DNA of 64,000 nt. It comes from an uncultured Bacteroidia bacterium. GTDB taxonomy: Bacteria > Bacteroidota > Bacteroidia > NS11-12g > UBA955. The notes beneath the pieces are model-generated. The model was not told the DNA's origin and made no database searches. It saw only the letters and a list, made by a program, of their open reading frames with translations. Made by a program: the position numbers and the translations under genes. The DNA is taken from positions 940,001 to 1,004,000 of the forward strand of contig CALSPH010000001.1 in NCBI GenBank assembly GCA_943788195.1, read 5' to 3'. Below, piece by piece: positions 44,101-53,116 of the stretch (positions are counted from its first letter, which is position 1; every line of letters begins with the position of its first letter).

Positions 44101-45203
44101 TGAATAGGCCGAAGCTCTGCATATTGGCAACGATGGGATTGCTTTTTTCGACCTACTTTGTAGCTTGTAAAAAGGACCCAGTTTTTCAAAATTATCAAAC
44201 AACCCCTTACGAACTCGAAGTGCCGAAGTTTTTTTTGCCTTTTTTACCTGTTCAAGAGAATGAACTTACGCAAGAAGGCGTGGCACTTGGACGTTTCTTG
44301 TTTTATGACCCCATCCTTTCTGAAGATGGTTCCCAAAGTTGTGCTTCTTGCCACAATCAGCAATTTGCCTTTACCGATAATGAATTGGCCACGAGCGTAG
44401 GAATTAAAGGAATTGCAGGTAATCGTAATAGTATGCCTTTGTTTAATTTGAATTGGCACGATAAGGGTTTCTTTTGGGATGGAAGATCACCCACCTTGCG
44501 TGATCAGATATTAGAGCCGATTGAAGATCCTATTGAAATGGCAAGTACGGTGACTGGTGCTTTAGAACGCATCAATGGTAAACCTTTTTACAGAGATCTC
44601 TTTTATAAAGCATTCGGGTCAAGAACCGCAACTTCAGATAACTTGGCGAAAGCAATCGAGCAGTTTATGTTGACTTTTGTTAGCAGTAATTCTCGATTTG
44701 ATAAAGGAAGACGTGGAGAACTTGCGCTCACCCAAGACGAATTGGATGGATTAACATTTACTCAGGCAGAAAATGATCCATCAGTTGGTGCGAGGGGTGG
44801 AGATTGTTTTCATTGCCATGGTACAAGCGGGGAATTGTTTTCAGATAATGATTATAAAAATAATGGGTTGGATGAAACTTTAACCGATCTCGGTCGGTTT
44901 AGTGTGACTGGCTTAGAAAAGGATAAAGGCAAATTTAAGACCCCGAGTTTGCGAAACCTTTCCTTCACAGCTCCATTTATGCATGATGGTCGTTTTAAGA
45001 CCATTGAAGAAGTGCTGGATCATTATGGTGAGCATGTGGTTCAAACCAGTCCGAATATCGATCCCAATATGAATAAGGCAAGAAGTGTCGGACAAATAAA
45101 ATTCACTCCAGAAGAGAAGCGCATTATGCTCGCCTTCCTAAAATCGCTAGATGATTATGAATTAATCTCGAATCCAGCATTTAGCGACCCATTTACGAAT
45201 TAA
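44100..45203 (+). CDS. MbnH-like di-haem cytochrome c peroxidase family lipoprotein
   Basis: A 367-aa lipoprotein (lipobox YFVAC, Cys 23) of the di-haem peroxidase/MauG superfamily. Haem sites are CASCH at 81-85 and CFHCH at 236-240. Other signatures are GRFLFYDPILSEDGSQS, WDGRSPTLRDQ, LRNLSFTAPFMHDGRFKTIEEVLDHY and IMLAFLKSLDD. Its position directly after an MbnP-like gene (TAATG overlap) argues for MbnH function, that is oxidation of a Trp in MbnP rather than general peroxide removal. The gene ends in an 11-bp overlap with a convergent gene. Confidence 0.85.
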   Translation: MNRPKLCILATMGLLFSTYFVACKKDPVFQNYQTTPYELEVPKFFLPFLPVQENELTQEGVALGRFLFYDPILSEDGSQSCASCHNQQFAFTDNELATSVGIKGIAGNRNSMPLFNLNWHDKGFFWDGRSPTLRDQILEPIEDPIEMASTVTGALERINGKPFYRDLFYKAFGSRTATSDNLAKAIEQFMLTFVSSNSRFDKGRRGELALTQDELDGLTFTQAENDPSVGARGGDCFHCHGTSGELFSDNDYKNNGLDETLTDLGRFSVTGLEKDKGKFKTPSLRNLSFTAPFMHDGRFKTIEEVLDHYGEHVVQTSPNIDPNMNKARSVGQIKFTPEEKRIMLAFLKSLDDYELISNPAFSDPFTN

Positions 45204-46332
45204 AGAACGAATAATAAAAGCGTTGTTTAAAGCTTCGTTTTACTTTACTCTTATGATTAATGAATTCATCAAAAGACTCCTTCATTAGACCGTTTTTATA
45301 GTATTTGAAATAAATATAGTGCAGGTCGGTTTTTCCTTTTTTTGTGATTTTAATCTGAGAGTTTGATATGGTTTTATCTGGGTTGTATAGATTGGTTCGG
45401 CTAATTGTACGTGTTACTTTTTTTAAGTTTGAGTTGTATTGATAGCTAACATTATAGGATGAGTCATTGTTGACTCTGTAAATATTAAAGGGCAATTCTT
45501 GACCATCTTTAATGATGTATTGGCTAGATTCGACCAGTTTATTCTTTGGGTCATATACATGCGTTGTTTTATACAATCGATTCTGATTTTCCGAAAAGCT
45601 TGTGTAATAGGTATACCCGCGGTCATCGGTTGCTTCATTCTTGCACACCCTGGTAGAGTCTTTTTTGGGCGGTGCCTTTTGATTCGTTAAATCGCAGTCA
45701 TAGACATAGGTATGGCTGATTTTGCCTTTATTGAAATATTCAATTTTGGTTAATTCTCCACTATCGCTTCTGTAATACCTTTTAAGTCGATAGCGCATTA
45801 ATGTGGTATCCTTTTTCTTGTAAGAAGTCTGCATGGAGGTTAATTTACCATGATGGTTATATTCTGATTTAGAAAGACGCATGGATTGGGTTGTGCCATC
45901 CTTCTTTTTAATCACATATAGGTTAGAAATGATTTGAGATGAGTCATTGTATCTTCTTTCGGAATAGGAGTAACTTGATTTACTGATAATTTTGTTTTTA
46001 GTGGCATAATCAGACTCAGTTGAATAGTTGCCATATTGGCTCGTCCGATATGTTTTTACTTTTCTGCCTTGTTCATCATAGACCACCTGGGTGCTCCGGA
46101 TCAGTTTATTCTCGCCCCTATTGCTTTGTTCTATAATTTCTACTTTTTCTTTTACCTCATGGTTCCTTGCTAGGGTGTCAATTTGATAAATGCCATAGAT
46201 ATAATTGCCATTAGTAATACAATCAGCTCCAATGCAATTGGAATAGTAGGAGGGGTAGTTTGTGTATTGTCCCATAGCGCAGATTTGAATCAAAAAAGCG
46301 GACAATAAGAGAATGGATTTAGGCTTTTTCAT
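45193..46332 (-). CDS. Exported protein with RHS/YD-like degenerate repeats, function unknown
   Basis: A 379-aa exported protein from ATG 46332 (MKKPKSILLLSAFLIQICAMGQ, a clear signal peptide). The body is made of repeated short strands with Tyr, Asp, Lys and Gly, such as VVYDEQGRKVKTY, SEYNHHGKLTSM and KIEYFNKGKISHTYVYDCD. This pattern recalls YD/RHS-type or WG-type beta repeats. One pair of cysteines (NCIGADC) lies near the mature N-terminus. No enzyme motif is visible. It is convergent with the MbnH-like gene and is monocistronic. Confidence 0.6.
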   Translation of the reverse strand: MKKPKSILLLSAFLIQICAMGQYTNYPSYYSNCIGADCITNGNYIYGIYQIDTLARNHEVKEKVEIIEQSNRGENKLIRSTQVVYDEQGRKVKTYRTSQYGNYSTESDYATKNKIISKSSYSYSERRYNDSSQIISNLYVIKKKDGTTQSMRLSKSEYNHHGKLTSMQTSYKKKDTTLMRYRLKRYYRSDSGELTKIEYFNKGKISHTYVYDCDLTNQKAPPKKDSTRVCKNEATDDRGYTYYTSFSENQNRLYKTTHVYDPKNKLVESSQYIIKDGQELPFNIYRVNNDSSYNVSYQYNSNLKKVTRTISRTNLYNPDKTISNSQIKITKKGKTDLHYIYFKYYKNGLMKESFDEFINHKSKVKRSFKQRFYYSFFNS

Positions 46333-46448
46333 AATCACTGCAAGTATAACGATTTGTTAAAAGGAAATGTTATATGAGGAGTGATGTAAAATTATTCTCG
46401 CTAATATTTCAGTAGATTTTTCCGCAAGTGATTAGTAAGAAACTGTTG

Positions 46449-47456
46449 CTATGCCAAAACGAAATAATCAATTGATTTCTGGTAGTTTCTGGAATGCAAA
46501 AAATTATGTACATCCTTTTGGTCGTCAAGGCTAGAGACGGTGAGCAAAATAGCTAATTTAGAATCATTATATGGAAGGATTGTGTACTCTTGAAGTATAA
46601 TAGAATAGATATCATGGCCTACTTTATTGTTGTTGTTGGTAACCCAAATGGGGGTGATATTTTTTGCAAGTAATTCCTTAACCAGTGATTTTCCTTTTTT
46701 TCCGGCTCCCCACACAATCCATTGTCTTTTCTGAATTTCCGGCATCATTAACATATGGTTAACTTTAAGCTTAAAGTAGGTTTGGGTTTGATACACCTCA
46801 GAATTCCGCGAAGTCCGTGCAGGATGGTCCCGCCACAAATGCAATACATCAGCGGATGATATTACTTCAATTTGGTTCCTAAACATGCGCCAAACTAAAT
46901 CGTAATCTTCAGGATAGTCAGAGCCAAATCCACCAATTTGATCAAAGCTTACGCGGTCCATCATCCAGCAAGGCGAGGCAATCACACATTCTTTATAGAT
47001 TTCTTGCCAATGGTTGTTGAGGTCAACCAATGAATTAATCCAGATTTCATATGCCTTGAATCCTTCTTTGATTTGATCCACTGGAAAATACTGTACTTTA
47101 CCAGTAGCAACTTTTTTGGCACTTTTGTTTTGCAGCAGTTTGACCAATGTTTTTAGCTTGTGCTTTGGCATAATATCATCTGCATCCATACGAGTTACAA
47201 AGAACCCTATGGCTTGGCGATAAGCCAAGTTTAGCGCGTCCAATATACCCGCTCCAGTATTTTGAATTACCGCTATATTATCATGTTTTTTCTCAAATGA
47301 TTGAAGAAGGGTAAGGGATTGATCACTGCTGCTATCATCGCAAATGATGAGCTCCCACTGAGCGTAAGATTGTTGAAGAATGCTGTTGATGCAGTCTTGA
47401 AGAAATGGCCCAGCATTTTTGCAGGGCATAATAATACTTACCAGCTGTTGGTTCAA
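46449..47456 (-). CDS. Glycosyltransferase family 2 protein
   Basis: A 335-aa GT2 enzyme. The N-terminal GT-A fold has SIIMPCKNAGPFLQDCINSILQQSY, ELIICDDSSSDQS and the metal-binding DxD (TRMDADDIMP). The C-terminal third begins RQWIVWGAGKKGKSLVKELL, a Rossmann-like glycine motif followed by VTNNNNKVG. Such C-terminal domains occur in transferases of surface polysaccharides, but the acceptor is unknown. It lies 9 bp after the large T9SS protein gene and has its own -7 box, so it may be transcribed with or without it. Confidence 0.85.
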   Translation of the reverse strand: MNQQLVSIIMPCKNAGPFLQDCINSILQQSYAQWELIICDDSSSDQSLTLLQSFEKKHDNIAVIQNTGAGILDALNLAYRQAIGFFVTRMDADDIMPKHKLKTLVKLLQNKSAKKVATGKVQYFPVDQIKEGFKAYEIWINSLVDLNNHWQEIYKECVIASPCWMMDRVSFDQIGGFGSDYPEDYDLVWRMFRNQIEVISSADVLHLWRDHPARTSRNSEVYQTQTYFKLKVNHMLMMPEIQKRQWIVWGAGKKGKSLVKELLAKNITPIWVTNNNNKVGHDIYSIILQEYTILPYNDSKLAILLTVSSLDDQKDVHNFLHSRNYQKSIDYFVLA

Positions 47457-47465
47457 TGATTCAAA

Positions 47466-49958
47466 CTAATGTTGAATTGCAAAGGTAGTGGATGAAAATC
47501 CATCTGACATGATGTAAATTCCATTACTGTACTGACTTAGATTAACCAAGTGAGTTTCAAGCGTGTTTACCAATATGGTTTGCACCAATGCGCCTTGGCT
47601 AGTGTAAATTTTTAACTCCTTTGAATGCCTGTTAAAATTTTCAACTTGTAACGATTGGTTGCAAGGATTTGGGTAGATTTTAATACCCATTTGATTGGTT
47701 ACTGGAGTAACATTACTAAATTTCTGAAGAACACTTGTTACCGTATTGGTCTTTTCTTCTTTAACGTAGTCAAATACAACCGTAGCAGTATTGGTAAAAA
47801 CTTGATCAATGGCCTTTTGCTTCACGTCCTTCATCAAGAAACTGTACTCAAAGAAACCTGAAGTAGATGCTTTGCCAAATTCGGCAGGGAGTAAATTGAC
47901 ATCTTTGAAGGTAACGGTATAAATGTTGCCATTAATCTTTCTTAAGGTGTTATGCGATTGGTTTAATAATCGCATTTCATAAAGTGGTAGATCCGTATCT
48001 AATGTATCAATAATGGTCACTGAACGAGCAATGTAATTACTTGGATTAGAGAAATAGATGCCATAATCTAAATGATCAACCTTTACAAAGTCGCCTTCTG
48101 TTGAAACGGTTTTATAGGCCAATGGAGTGTAAATATCTACTGTGGTATTGAAGGTGTCATAATTGTCTGTTACGTCACTGTCGGCCATTATTGCGCCAGT
48201 CCCTGTTCTAGATCTGAAGTTAAGGGTTGTCTTAATTGCCTTACTTATTGGGTCTAATATAATTTTATAGATAAACGTTTCACCAGGTTTCAAATTATTA
48301 ACCGTCCAAGTAATCGATCCTGGTTTTGCATCAGCGGGTATGGGTTCGGTATTCTGGATGCTCAACGTTGAATCAAAATCTATATGGATTGATTTGCCGT
48401 TGATTTCAGTGTTGCCTGTATTGGTGGCATAAAAGTACAAGATGCTTTCTGAATTATTCGGGCTAATTTTTCCAAATAGATTAGCACCACTTACTTTTAA
48501 ATCTGTATTGGCTTGACTAAAATCTAAAGCAAGATTGATTTCTTTTATTCTAGCTCCATTTGTTTGAGCTCCGATGTCTTTTTTGGTGCAGCCTTTAACA
48601 AATTTATCCTTCGGAAAACGTGCTTCAATGGTATACGCTTTTGACGAGCTTACTTCAACTTCCCATTTGCCATCAGCATCGGTTTCAACTAAATAGAATT
48701 CTTTACTAAAGTCTTTGCTTCGAATAATCACTTGAGCGCTGATTCCATTTTCATTGCTGTTAAAGATGCAATCATTGTTTTCATCGCCATATACATTTCC
48801 AGAAATTAGAATATGATTATCCTTCAAACCAATTAAATTATTGAATTTAACGTCATTATCAGTATGGACAAAAGAACCAAAGGCAACATTGTAATTGGCT
48901 ACTTGCTGAAACCTGATACCGTCCGGTAACATAACGTTTGTATTGTTCCAAGCACTGTTTTCGCTCAAAACCAAATCCACGGTATCCGTGCCATCCAAGA
49001 ACGGGCCGTAAACATAGAGTTTATTATTTATTACCACCGGCTGTGCTACACAATTAGATTCTGCACAAATGAGTTCATTTAATCCACCAGGTAATTCCCA
49101 AAGCCCGTTTTTAAATACGCGAATGTCTGGGTTCCCAGAAACCTTTTTACCTACGGCAACAAGATCGCTTTTAAAGGATTCTAAATGGTAAGTAGGCGTT
49201 TTGTCAAATGGGTCCCCCAATCCCCCCCATTCACCGAATGAAGTCCATCTCGCGACACTACCTGTATTTTTACCTGCAACTTCATCGAAATCGCCACCTA
49301 TAAAAATGTTGTTGTTGATGAGTTCTAAATCATTAATTTCACCATTTGCACCTTCAAATCCAGAGCCATTCCCTAAGAACGACCAATTGGTGCCATCAAA
49401 GCGTGCGATATTTGATGCGGAGCTAGTTCCAGCTTGTGTAAAACTACCTGCAGCAATGAGTGTGTCTTTCCACACAATCATTTGATTGATCCCTTTGTCC
49501 TTGGTTTTTATATTGTTTGCAACCGTAGTCCAGGTATCATCCGCAACATCATACTTAAATAAATTCGATTGCTCAGTAAGTACTGACCCATTGACAAACT
49601 TTCCGCCTATATAAACTTCTCCGCGAAACTCGATTACTGAAGTTATGGTATAATTTGGATTCCCTAAAGTTGGGTATGGCCCGGGAACGTTAAATTCAGG
49701 CAAGCAAGTCCAATAATTTCCATTGTAAACGCAAACCTCATAAACTTCTTGCAAGGGCGTTGCATCTTTAATACTAACCGTGAATAATTTAGCCCCCTCA
49801 CTATGTGTGGCAACTACTGGATTATCTGAACCATATGATAATGGCGCTTTAAGTTGACCTTGAGCAAAACCAGCCCAAAGCATAACAAAACTCAAACAAA
49901 CACACTTAACCCATGCCATTCTTACAAATTTATTGAATATGTCGTAGTATTTATTCAT
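47466..49958 (-). CDS. Large surface protein with T9SS C-terminal sorting domain
   Basis: An 830-aa secreted protein. After a signal region (VKCVCLSFVMLWAGFAQGQ) comes a half of about 350 residues with repeated GG-D/W motifs (VYIGGKFVNG, NIFIGGDFDEVAGKN, VARWTSFGEWGGLGD), like a beta-propeller. Next is an SdrD/Cna-like B domain (GNVYGDENNDCIFNSNENGISAQVIIR) and a DUF11/CARDB-like region (FYATNTGNTEING ... VNNLKPGETF). The T9SS type A sorting domain (IKIYPNPCNQSLQVEN to the end) closes the protein. The first ATG at 49958 overlaps the anti-sigma/barrel gene by 8 bp; an internal ATG (MAWVKC) could also be the start. Confidence 0.8.
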   Translation of the reverse strand: MNKYYDIFNKFVRMAWVKCVCLSFVMLWAGFAQGQLKAPLSYGSDNPVVATHSEGAKLFTVSIKDATPLQEVYEVCVYNGNYWTCLPEFNVPGPYPTLGNPNYTITSVIEFRGEVYIGGKFVNGSVLTEQSNLFKYDVADDTWTTVANNIKTKDKGINQMIVWKDTLIAAGSFTQAGTSSASNIARFDGTNWSFLGNGSGFEGANGEINDLELINNNIFIGGDFDEVAGKNTGSVARWTSFGEWGGLGDPFDKTPTYHLESFKSDLVAVGKKVSGNPDIRVFKNGLWELPGGLNELICAESNCVAQPVVINNKLYVYGPFLDGTDTVDLVLSENSAWNNTNVMLPDGIRFQQVANYNVAFGSFVHTDNDVKFNNLIGLKDNHILISGNVYGDENNDCIFNSNENGISAQVIIRSKDFSKEFYLVETDADGKWEVEVSSSKAYTIEARFPKDKFVKGCTKKDIGAQTNGARIKEINLALDFSQANTDLKVSGANLFGKISPNNSESILYFYATNTGNTEINGKSIHIDFDSTLSIQNTEPIPADAKPGSITWTVNNLKPGETFIYKIILDPISKAIKTTLNFRSRTGTGAIMADSDVTDNYDTFNTTVDIYTPLAYKTVSTEGDFVKVDHLDYGIYFSNPSNYIARSVTIIDTLDTDLPLYEMRLLNQSHNTLRKINGNIYTVTFKDVNLLPAEFGKASTSGFFEYSFLMKDVKQKAIDQVFTNTATVVFDYVKEEKTNTVTSVLQKFSNVTPVTNQMGIKIYPNPCNQSLQVENFNRHSKELKIYTSQGALVQTILVNTLETHLVNLSQYSNGIYIMSDGFSSTTFAIQH
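47480..47487 (-). promoter_or_regulatory. Putative -7 box for the glycosyltransferase gene
   Basis: On the minus strand TACCTTTG matches TAnnTTTG. It lies within the last codons of the upstream T9SS gene, 23 bp before the glycosyltransferase ATG. Confidence 0.35.
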
Positions 49959-51384
49959 TGTTCTGTAATTTTAAGTTCAAGCCAATATTCAGTCCATAGG
50001 ATATGGGTTTTTGATTAATTACTTCTGTATTACTTTTCAGGAACCTGTGATAGAAAGGTTGAACCTGTACAAATATGTTTTTGCCTAATGGGTATTCAAT
50101 CATCACAGAGCTGTTAAAGCTGTACCCTGTTTTGTTTACTTTAAACAGGTCTTTATGCGGAATCAAAGTCAAATACTGATAGTCTATCGTGGTGCCACCA
50201 GATTGCTGGGTAAAGTTCAATCCAGCTCCGAAGCTAGGTGATATAAGTACTTTACCTGTATTGAAAGTGTAGCCAAGATTCAGTGGTATCTCGGTGAAAC
50301 GGCTTGTTCTTCTTCCTTGATAATTAATCGTTTCTGGTGTTAGGTCTACCAAATAGGGCGTTTGGTCGTCTAAAGGAAATCTACCATTTGCATCAGGCGT
50401 ATTCCCTCCTAAGGCAGAAGTAATTGGAATCTCATTGATCTCATATTGATAGTTTTGAATGAATCCTCGGTTTAGTTGACTGAATCCAGTTTGGATAAAG
50501 AAGTTGCCAAAATTCTTTCTAACATATAGTTCAAATTGAGCGTTCATCATCATTCGCTCACCTTGCTCGCGTAATTTGAGGTAGCTCTTATGCACAAAAG
50601 GTAAACCTTTGTTGTCAATACTAACTTTTTCTTGGGAAGGGCTAAAACCAGCGTTAAAACCAATCGACCATGGGTTATTTAATACGATTTCCTTGACAGG
50701 ATCTTTTTTATCGTATGAATTAATGTCAAAAGGATCAATACCGACTAGGTTGGGTAAGAAATGGTCCAAAGTTACGTTATTCGCTTCTGGTTTAATAGGG
50801 CTGGTAAACCATTGCAAAGCGATAACAGTATTTCTAGTTTGTGTTTGATGTGGGTTGACTGTGTTCGGTTCAACATCTTGACTTTTTTGATCTGTTGGAT
50901 TATTTCTATCTCCTTGCTCCAAGGGTTTAGTGTTGTCCTCTTGCGAAAGGTCATCTGATTTTGAATTTGAACCTTTGTTCGAGTTGTTATTTGAGGAAGT
51001 GTGGTCTAATTCTGAATTATTCACATTCGCATTCGTTTTAGCATCTTCATTTAAAGATTCGGCCTTCGTTGTGTTCTGTGCAACTGCATAATCAACATTT
51101 GATTCATCTTGCGACTTGCTATCTAGATTAGGAATATCCTTAGTATTTTCGATCTGTTGCGGATGGTCTACTGATGGGTTGTTGCGGTCTGATAAATTCA
51201 GGTATGCAATTGTAAATACTCCAACAAGGGCAGCTGCACCAAAAAGCCACCACATGCCAAAACGTTTTTTCTTCTTTTTATCTAAAGAAGCGCTCACTTT
51301 GGCCCATATTGCCTCCTTTTCACTTGGAGGTGTTTGCTTAAAACTTTGTTTAAGCCACTGATCTATGGGATTCTTTTGATCCAA
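49951..51384 (-). CDS. Anti-sigma-factor-like membrane protein fused to a beta-barrel domain
   Basis: A 477-aa protein with an unusual build. The N-terminus (about 1-45) is cytosolic: EKEAIWAKVSASLDKKKKKR resembles the start of anti-sigma factors. It is followed by one transmembrane helix (about 44-62, MWWLFGAAALVGVFTIAYL). A long Asn/Ser/Asp-rich linker runs to about residue 200. The last 240 residues resemble an outer-membrane beta-barrel (WSIGFNAGFSPSQEK ... YGLNIGLNLKLQN). It lies directly after the ECF sigma gene (2 bp), the usual place of an anti-sigma factor. A link from the inner membrane to an outer-membrane barrel is inferred. Confidence 0.75.
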   Translation of the reverse strand: MDQKNPIDQWLKQSFKQTPPSEKEAIWAKVSASLDKKKKKRFGMWWLFGAAALVGVFTIAYLNLSDRNNPSVDHPQQIENTKDIPNLDSKSQDESNVDYAVAQNTTKAESLNEDAKTNANVNNSELDHTSSNNNSNKGSNSKSDDLSQEDNTKPLEQGDRNNPTDQKSQDVEPNTVNPHQTQTRNTVIALQWFTSPIKPEANNVTLDHFLPNLVGIDPFDINSYDKKDPVKEIVLNNPWSIGFNAGFSPSQEKVSIDNKGLPFVHKSYLKLREQGERMMMNAQFELYVRKNFGNFFIQTGFSQLNRGFIQNYQYEINEIPITSALGGNTPDANGRFPLDDQTPYLVDLTPETINYQGRRTSRFTEIPLNLGYTFNTGKVLISPSFGAGLNFTQQSGGTTIDYQYLTLIPHKDLFKVNKTGYSFNSSVMIEYPLGKNIFVQVQPFYHRFLKSNTEVINQKPISYGLNIGLNLKLQNNE

Positions 51385-51386
51385 TT

Positions 51387-51921
51387 TTATTTTCCTTTTA
51401 CTAACTCAGTTAGTTTTTTTCTTGCCCTTGCCAATTGTGATTTGCTCGTTCCAACGGATATATTGAGTGCTTTTGCAATTTCCTTATGCGAATAGTTTTC
51501 TATTGCATACAGGTTAAGCACCATTTGATATCCCTCAGGTAATTGTCGAATTGCTTCGATCGCCTTATTGAAATCCGGTTCTTCATTAAAAACATCATCT
51601 TCAGCAACCAATGTTGCTGAATAATCCGCACTATCGAGATCGACTAGTTTGAATTTCTTGTTTTTTTCTGAATTCAGTTAAGGCGGCATTTACCGCGATT
51701 GAACAAACCCAACTTGTCAAAGAACTGTTCCCTTTAAATGTTCCAATTTTATCATAGACTTTAATGTAAGTCTCTTGAATTAAATCTTCGGCATCCGCAT
51801 GGGAGTTCGAATAGCGTAAGCAAACATTTCGAAGTTTAGCAAAGCAAAACTCAAACAAAGCCCTTTGAGCTGTGGAGTCTTGTTGTTTGCACCCTTCAAT
51901 AATCTCTTGTTCACTTAACAA
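51387..51921 (-). pseudogene. ECF RNA polymerase sigma factor, frameshifted in an A7 tract
   Basis: The first frame (51921-51631, 96 aa) is region 2: ALFEFCFAKLRNVCLRYSNSHADAEDLIQETYIKVYDKIG and SLTSWVCSIAVNAALTEFRKK. The second frame (ending at 51387) is region 4: QLPEGYQMVLNLYAIENYSHKEIAKALNISVGTSKSQLARARKKL. They are out of frame by one base. Removing one A from the seven A (T7 at 51661-51667 on the plus strand) joins them into one sigma-70 family protein of about 178 residues. It would be the partner of the downstream anti-sigma-like protein. Sequencing error, inactivation and slippage-based switching are all possible. Confidence 0.8.
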
Positions 51922-52025
51922 TTTTCGATTTCAATTTTAAGACGCTAAAAATAAGAAAGGTTGCACTGGGTTAGGTTATTTTTCACAAAAAAGATTTGGA
52001 TTGCGTAAATAGTTCATGCATCTTT

Positions 52026-52033
52026 TACATTTG
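52026..52033 (+). promoter_or_regulatory. Putative -7 box for the bestrophin gene
   Basis: TACATTTG matches TAnnTTTG and ends 7 bp before ATG 52041, implying almost no leader. A TTG at 52001 lies 22 bp upstream of the box. Confidence 0.45.
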
Positions 52034-52040
52034 CAACTTT

Positions 52041-53084
52041 ATGTATGTAACCAAGAATTTTACTTTCAAGAGTATAATGACGTTTTCTGGAGGGCATTTG
52101 ATATGGTTAACGCTATGGTCTATTATAGCTACTTGTTTTATTGAGCTGCTTCATTATTTCAATTTTGACGACTTTCATGTGCCGTGGTTGCCAATTTCGG
52201 TAGTGGGCACGGCAGTTGCTTTTTACGTAGGTTTTAAAAACAATAGTGCCTATGATCGCCTTTGGGAAGCACGCAAAATTTGGGGAGCTGTGGTTAATTC
52301 AAGCCGCTCATGGGGGGCTTCTGTTCGTGGTTTTGTAGGCAATCAGTTTACGGAAAAGGGTCTTTCTGAGGCTGAGCTTAAAAGTATTCGGAAAAGATTG
52401 ATATATAGACATATCGGTTGGATGTATGCCTTGAGAAGCCAATTACTCATCCCAACTGAATGGGAGCATATTAACCAGAATCGACATGTTAAAAAAACCA
52501 CTGAAATGCGACAGAAGAACTTTGGTGTAGGGCTATATGCTGATGAAATAACAAAAATTGAGCTTTCAGAATTTTTGCCTGTTTCGGAGCATGATGATTT
52601 AATAAATTATAGAAATACGGCTACCCAGATTATTGATTATCAATCTCAAGATTTAAAAAGGTTACGCGAAGCACATTTGATTGATGACTTTCGGCATATG
52701 GAATTGCAAAAGATAATGAATGATTTTTATACTCATCAAGGCAAGGCAGAACGGATTAAAAAGTTTCCATTGCCCAGGCAATATGGAAGTATGAGTTTTA
52801 TCTTTATCGGTATTTTTATTTTTCTCCTTCCATTTGGAATGGTGACCGAGTTTCACAAGTTAGGAGACTGGGGTGCCTGGTTGTCCATACCATTTTCGGT
52901 GATTGTATGTTGGATCTTTTTAATGATGGAATTGGTAGGAGATTACTCAGAGAACCCTTTTGAAGGATTGGGCAATGATATTCCTATGTTGTCCATTTGC
53001 CGAACCGTGGAGATTGATCTTAAAGAAATGATTGGTGAGGAGGTTCCTGATGCCATAGCTCCCGTTGATGGAGTACTCATGTAA
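52041..53084 (+). CDS. Bestrophin-family anion channel protein
   Basis: A 347-aa protein of the bestrophin/RFP-TM family, pentameric chloride or cation channels. Transmembrane segments are visible at about 20-40 (LIWLTLWSIIATCFIELLHYF), 48-66 (WLPISVVGTAVAFYVGFK), 245-263 (GSMSFIFIGIFIFLLPFGMV) and 275-295 (WLSIPFSVIVCWIFLMMELVG). The signature FKNNSAYDRLWEARKIWGAVVNSSR and the C-terminal SENPFEGLGNDIPM are family hallmarks. ATG 52041 follows the -7 box; the longer frame from 51996 would include the box. It is convergent with panC. Confidence 0.9.
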   Translation: MYVTKNFTFKSIMTFSGGHLIWLTLWSIIATCFIELLHYFNFDDFHVPWLPISVVGTAVAFYVGFKNNSAYDRLWEARKIWGAVVNSSRSWGASVRGFVGNQFTEKGLSEAELKSIRKRLIYRHIGWMYALRSQLLIPTEWEHINQNRHVKKTTEMRQKNFGVGLYADEITKIELSEFLPVSEHDDLINYRNTATQIIDYQSQDLKRLREAHLIDDFRHMELQKIMNDFYTHQGKAERIKKFPLPRQYGSMSFIFIGIFIFLLPFGMVTEFHKLGDWGAWLSIPFSVIVCWIFLMMELVGDYSENPFEGLGNDIPMLSICRTVEIDLKEMIGEEVPDAIAPVDGVLM

Positions 53085-53116
53085 ACCATCTGGAAGAATA
53101 GGATTGAATACTATTT

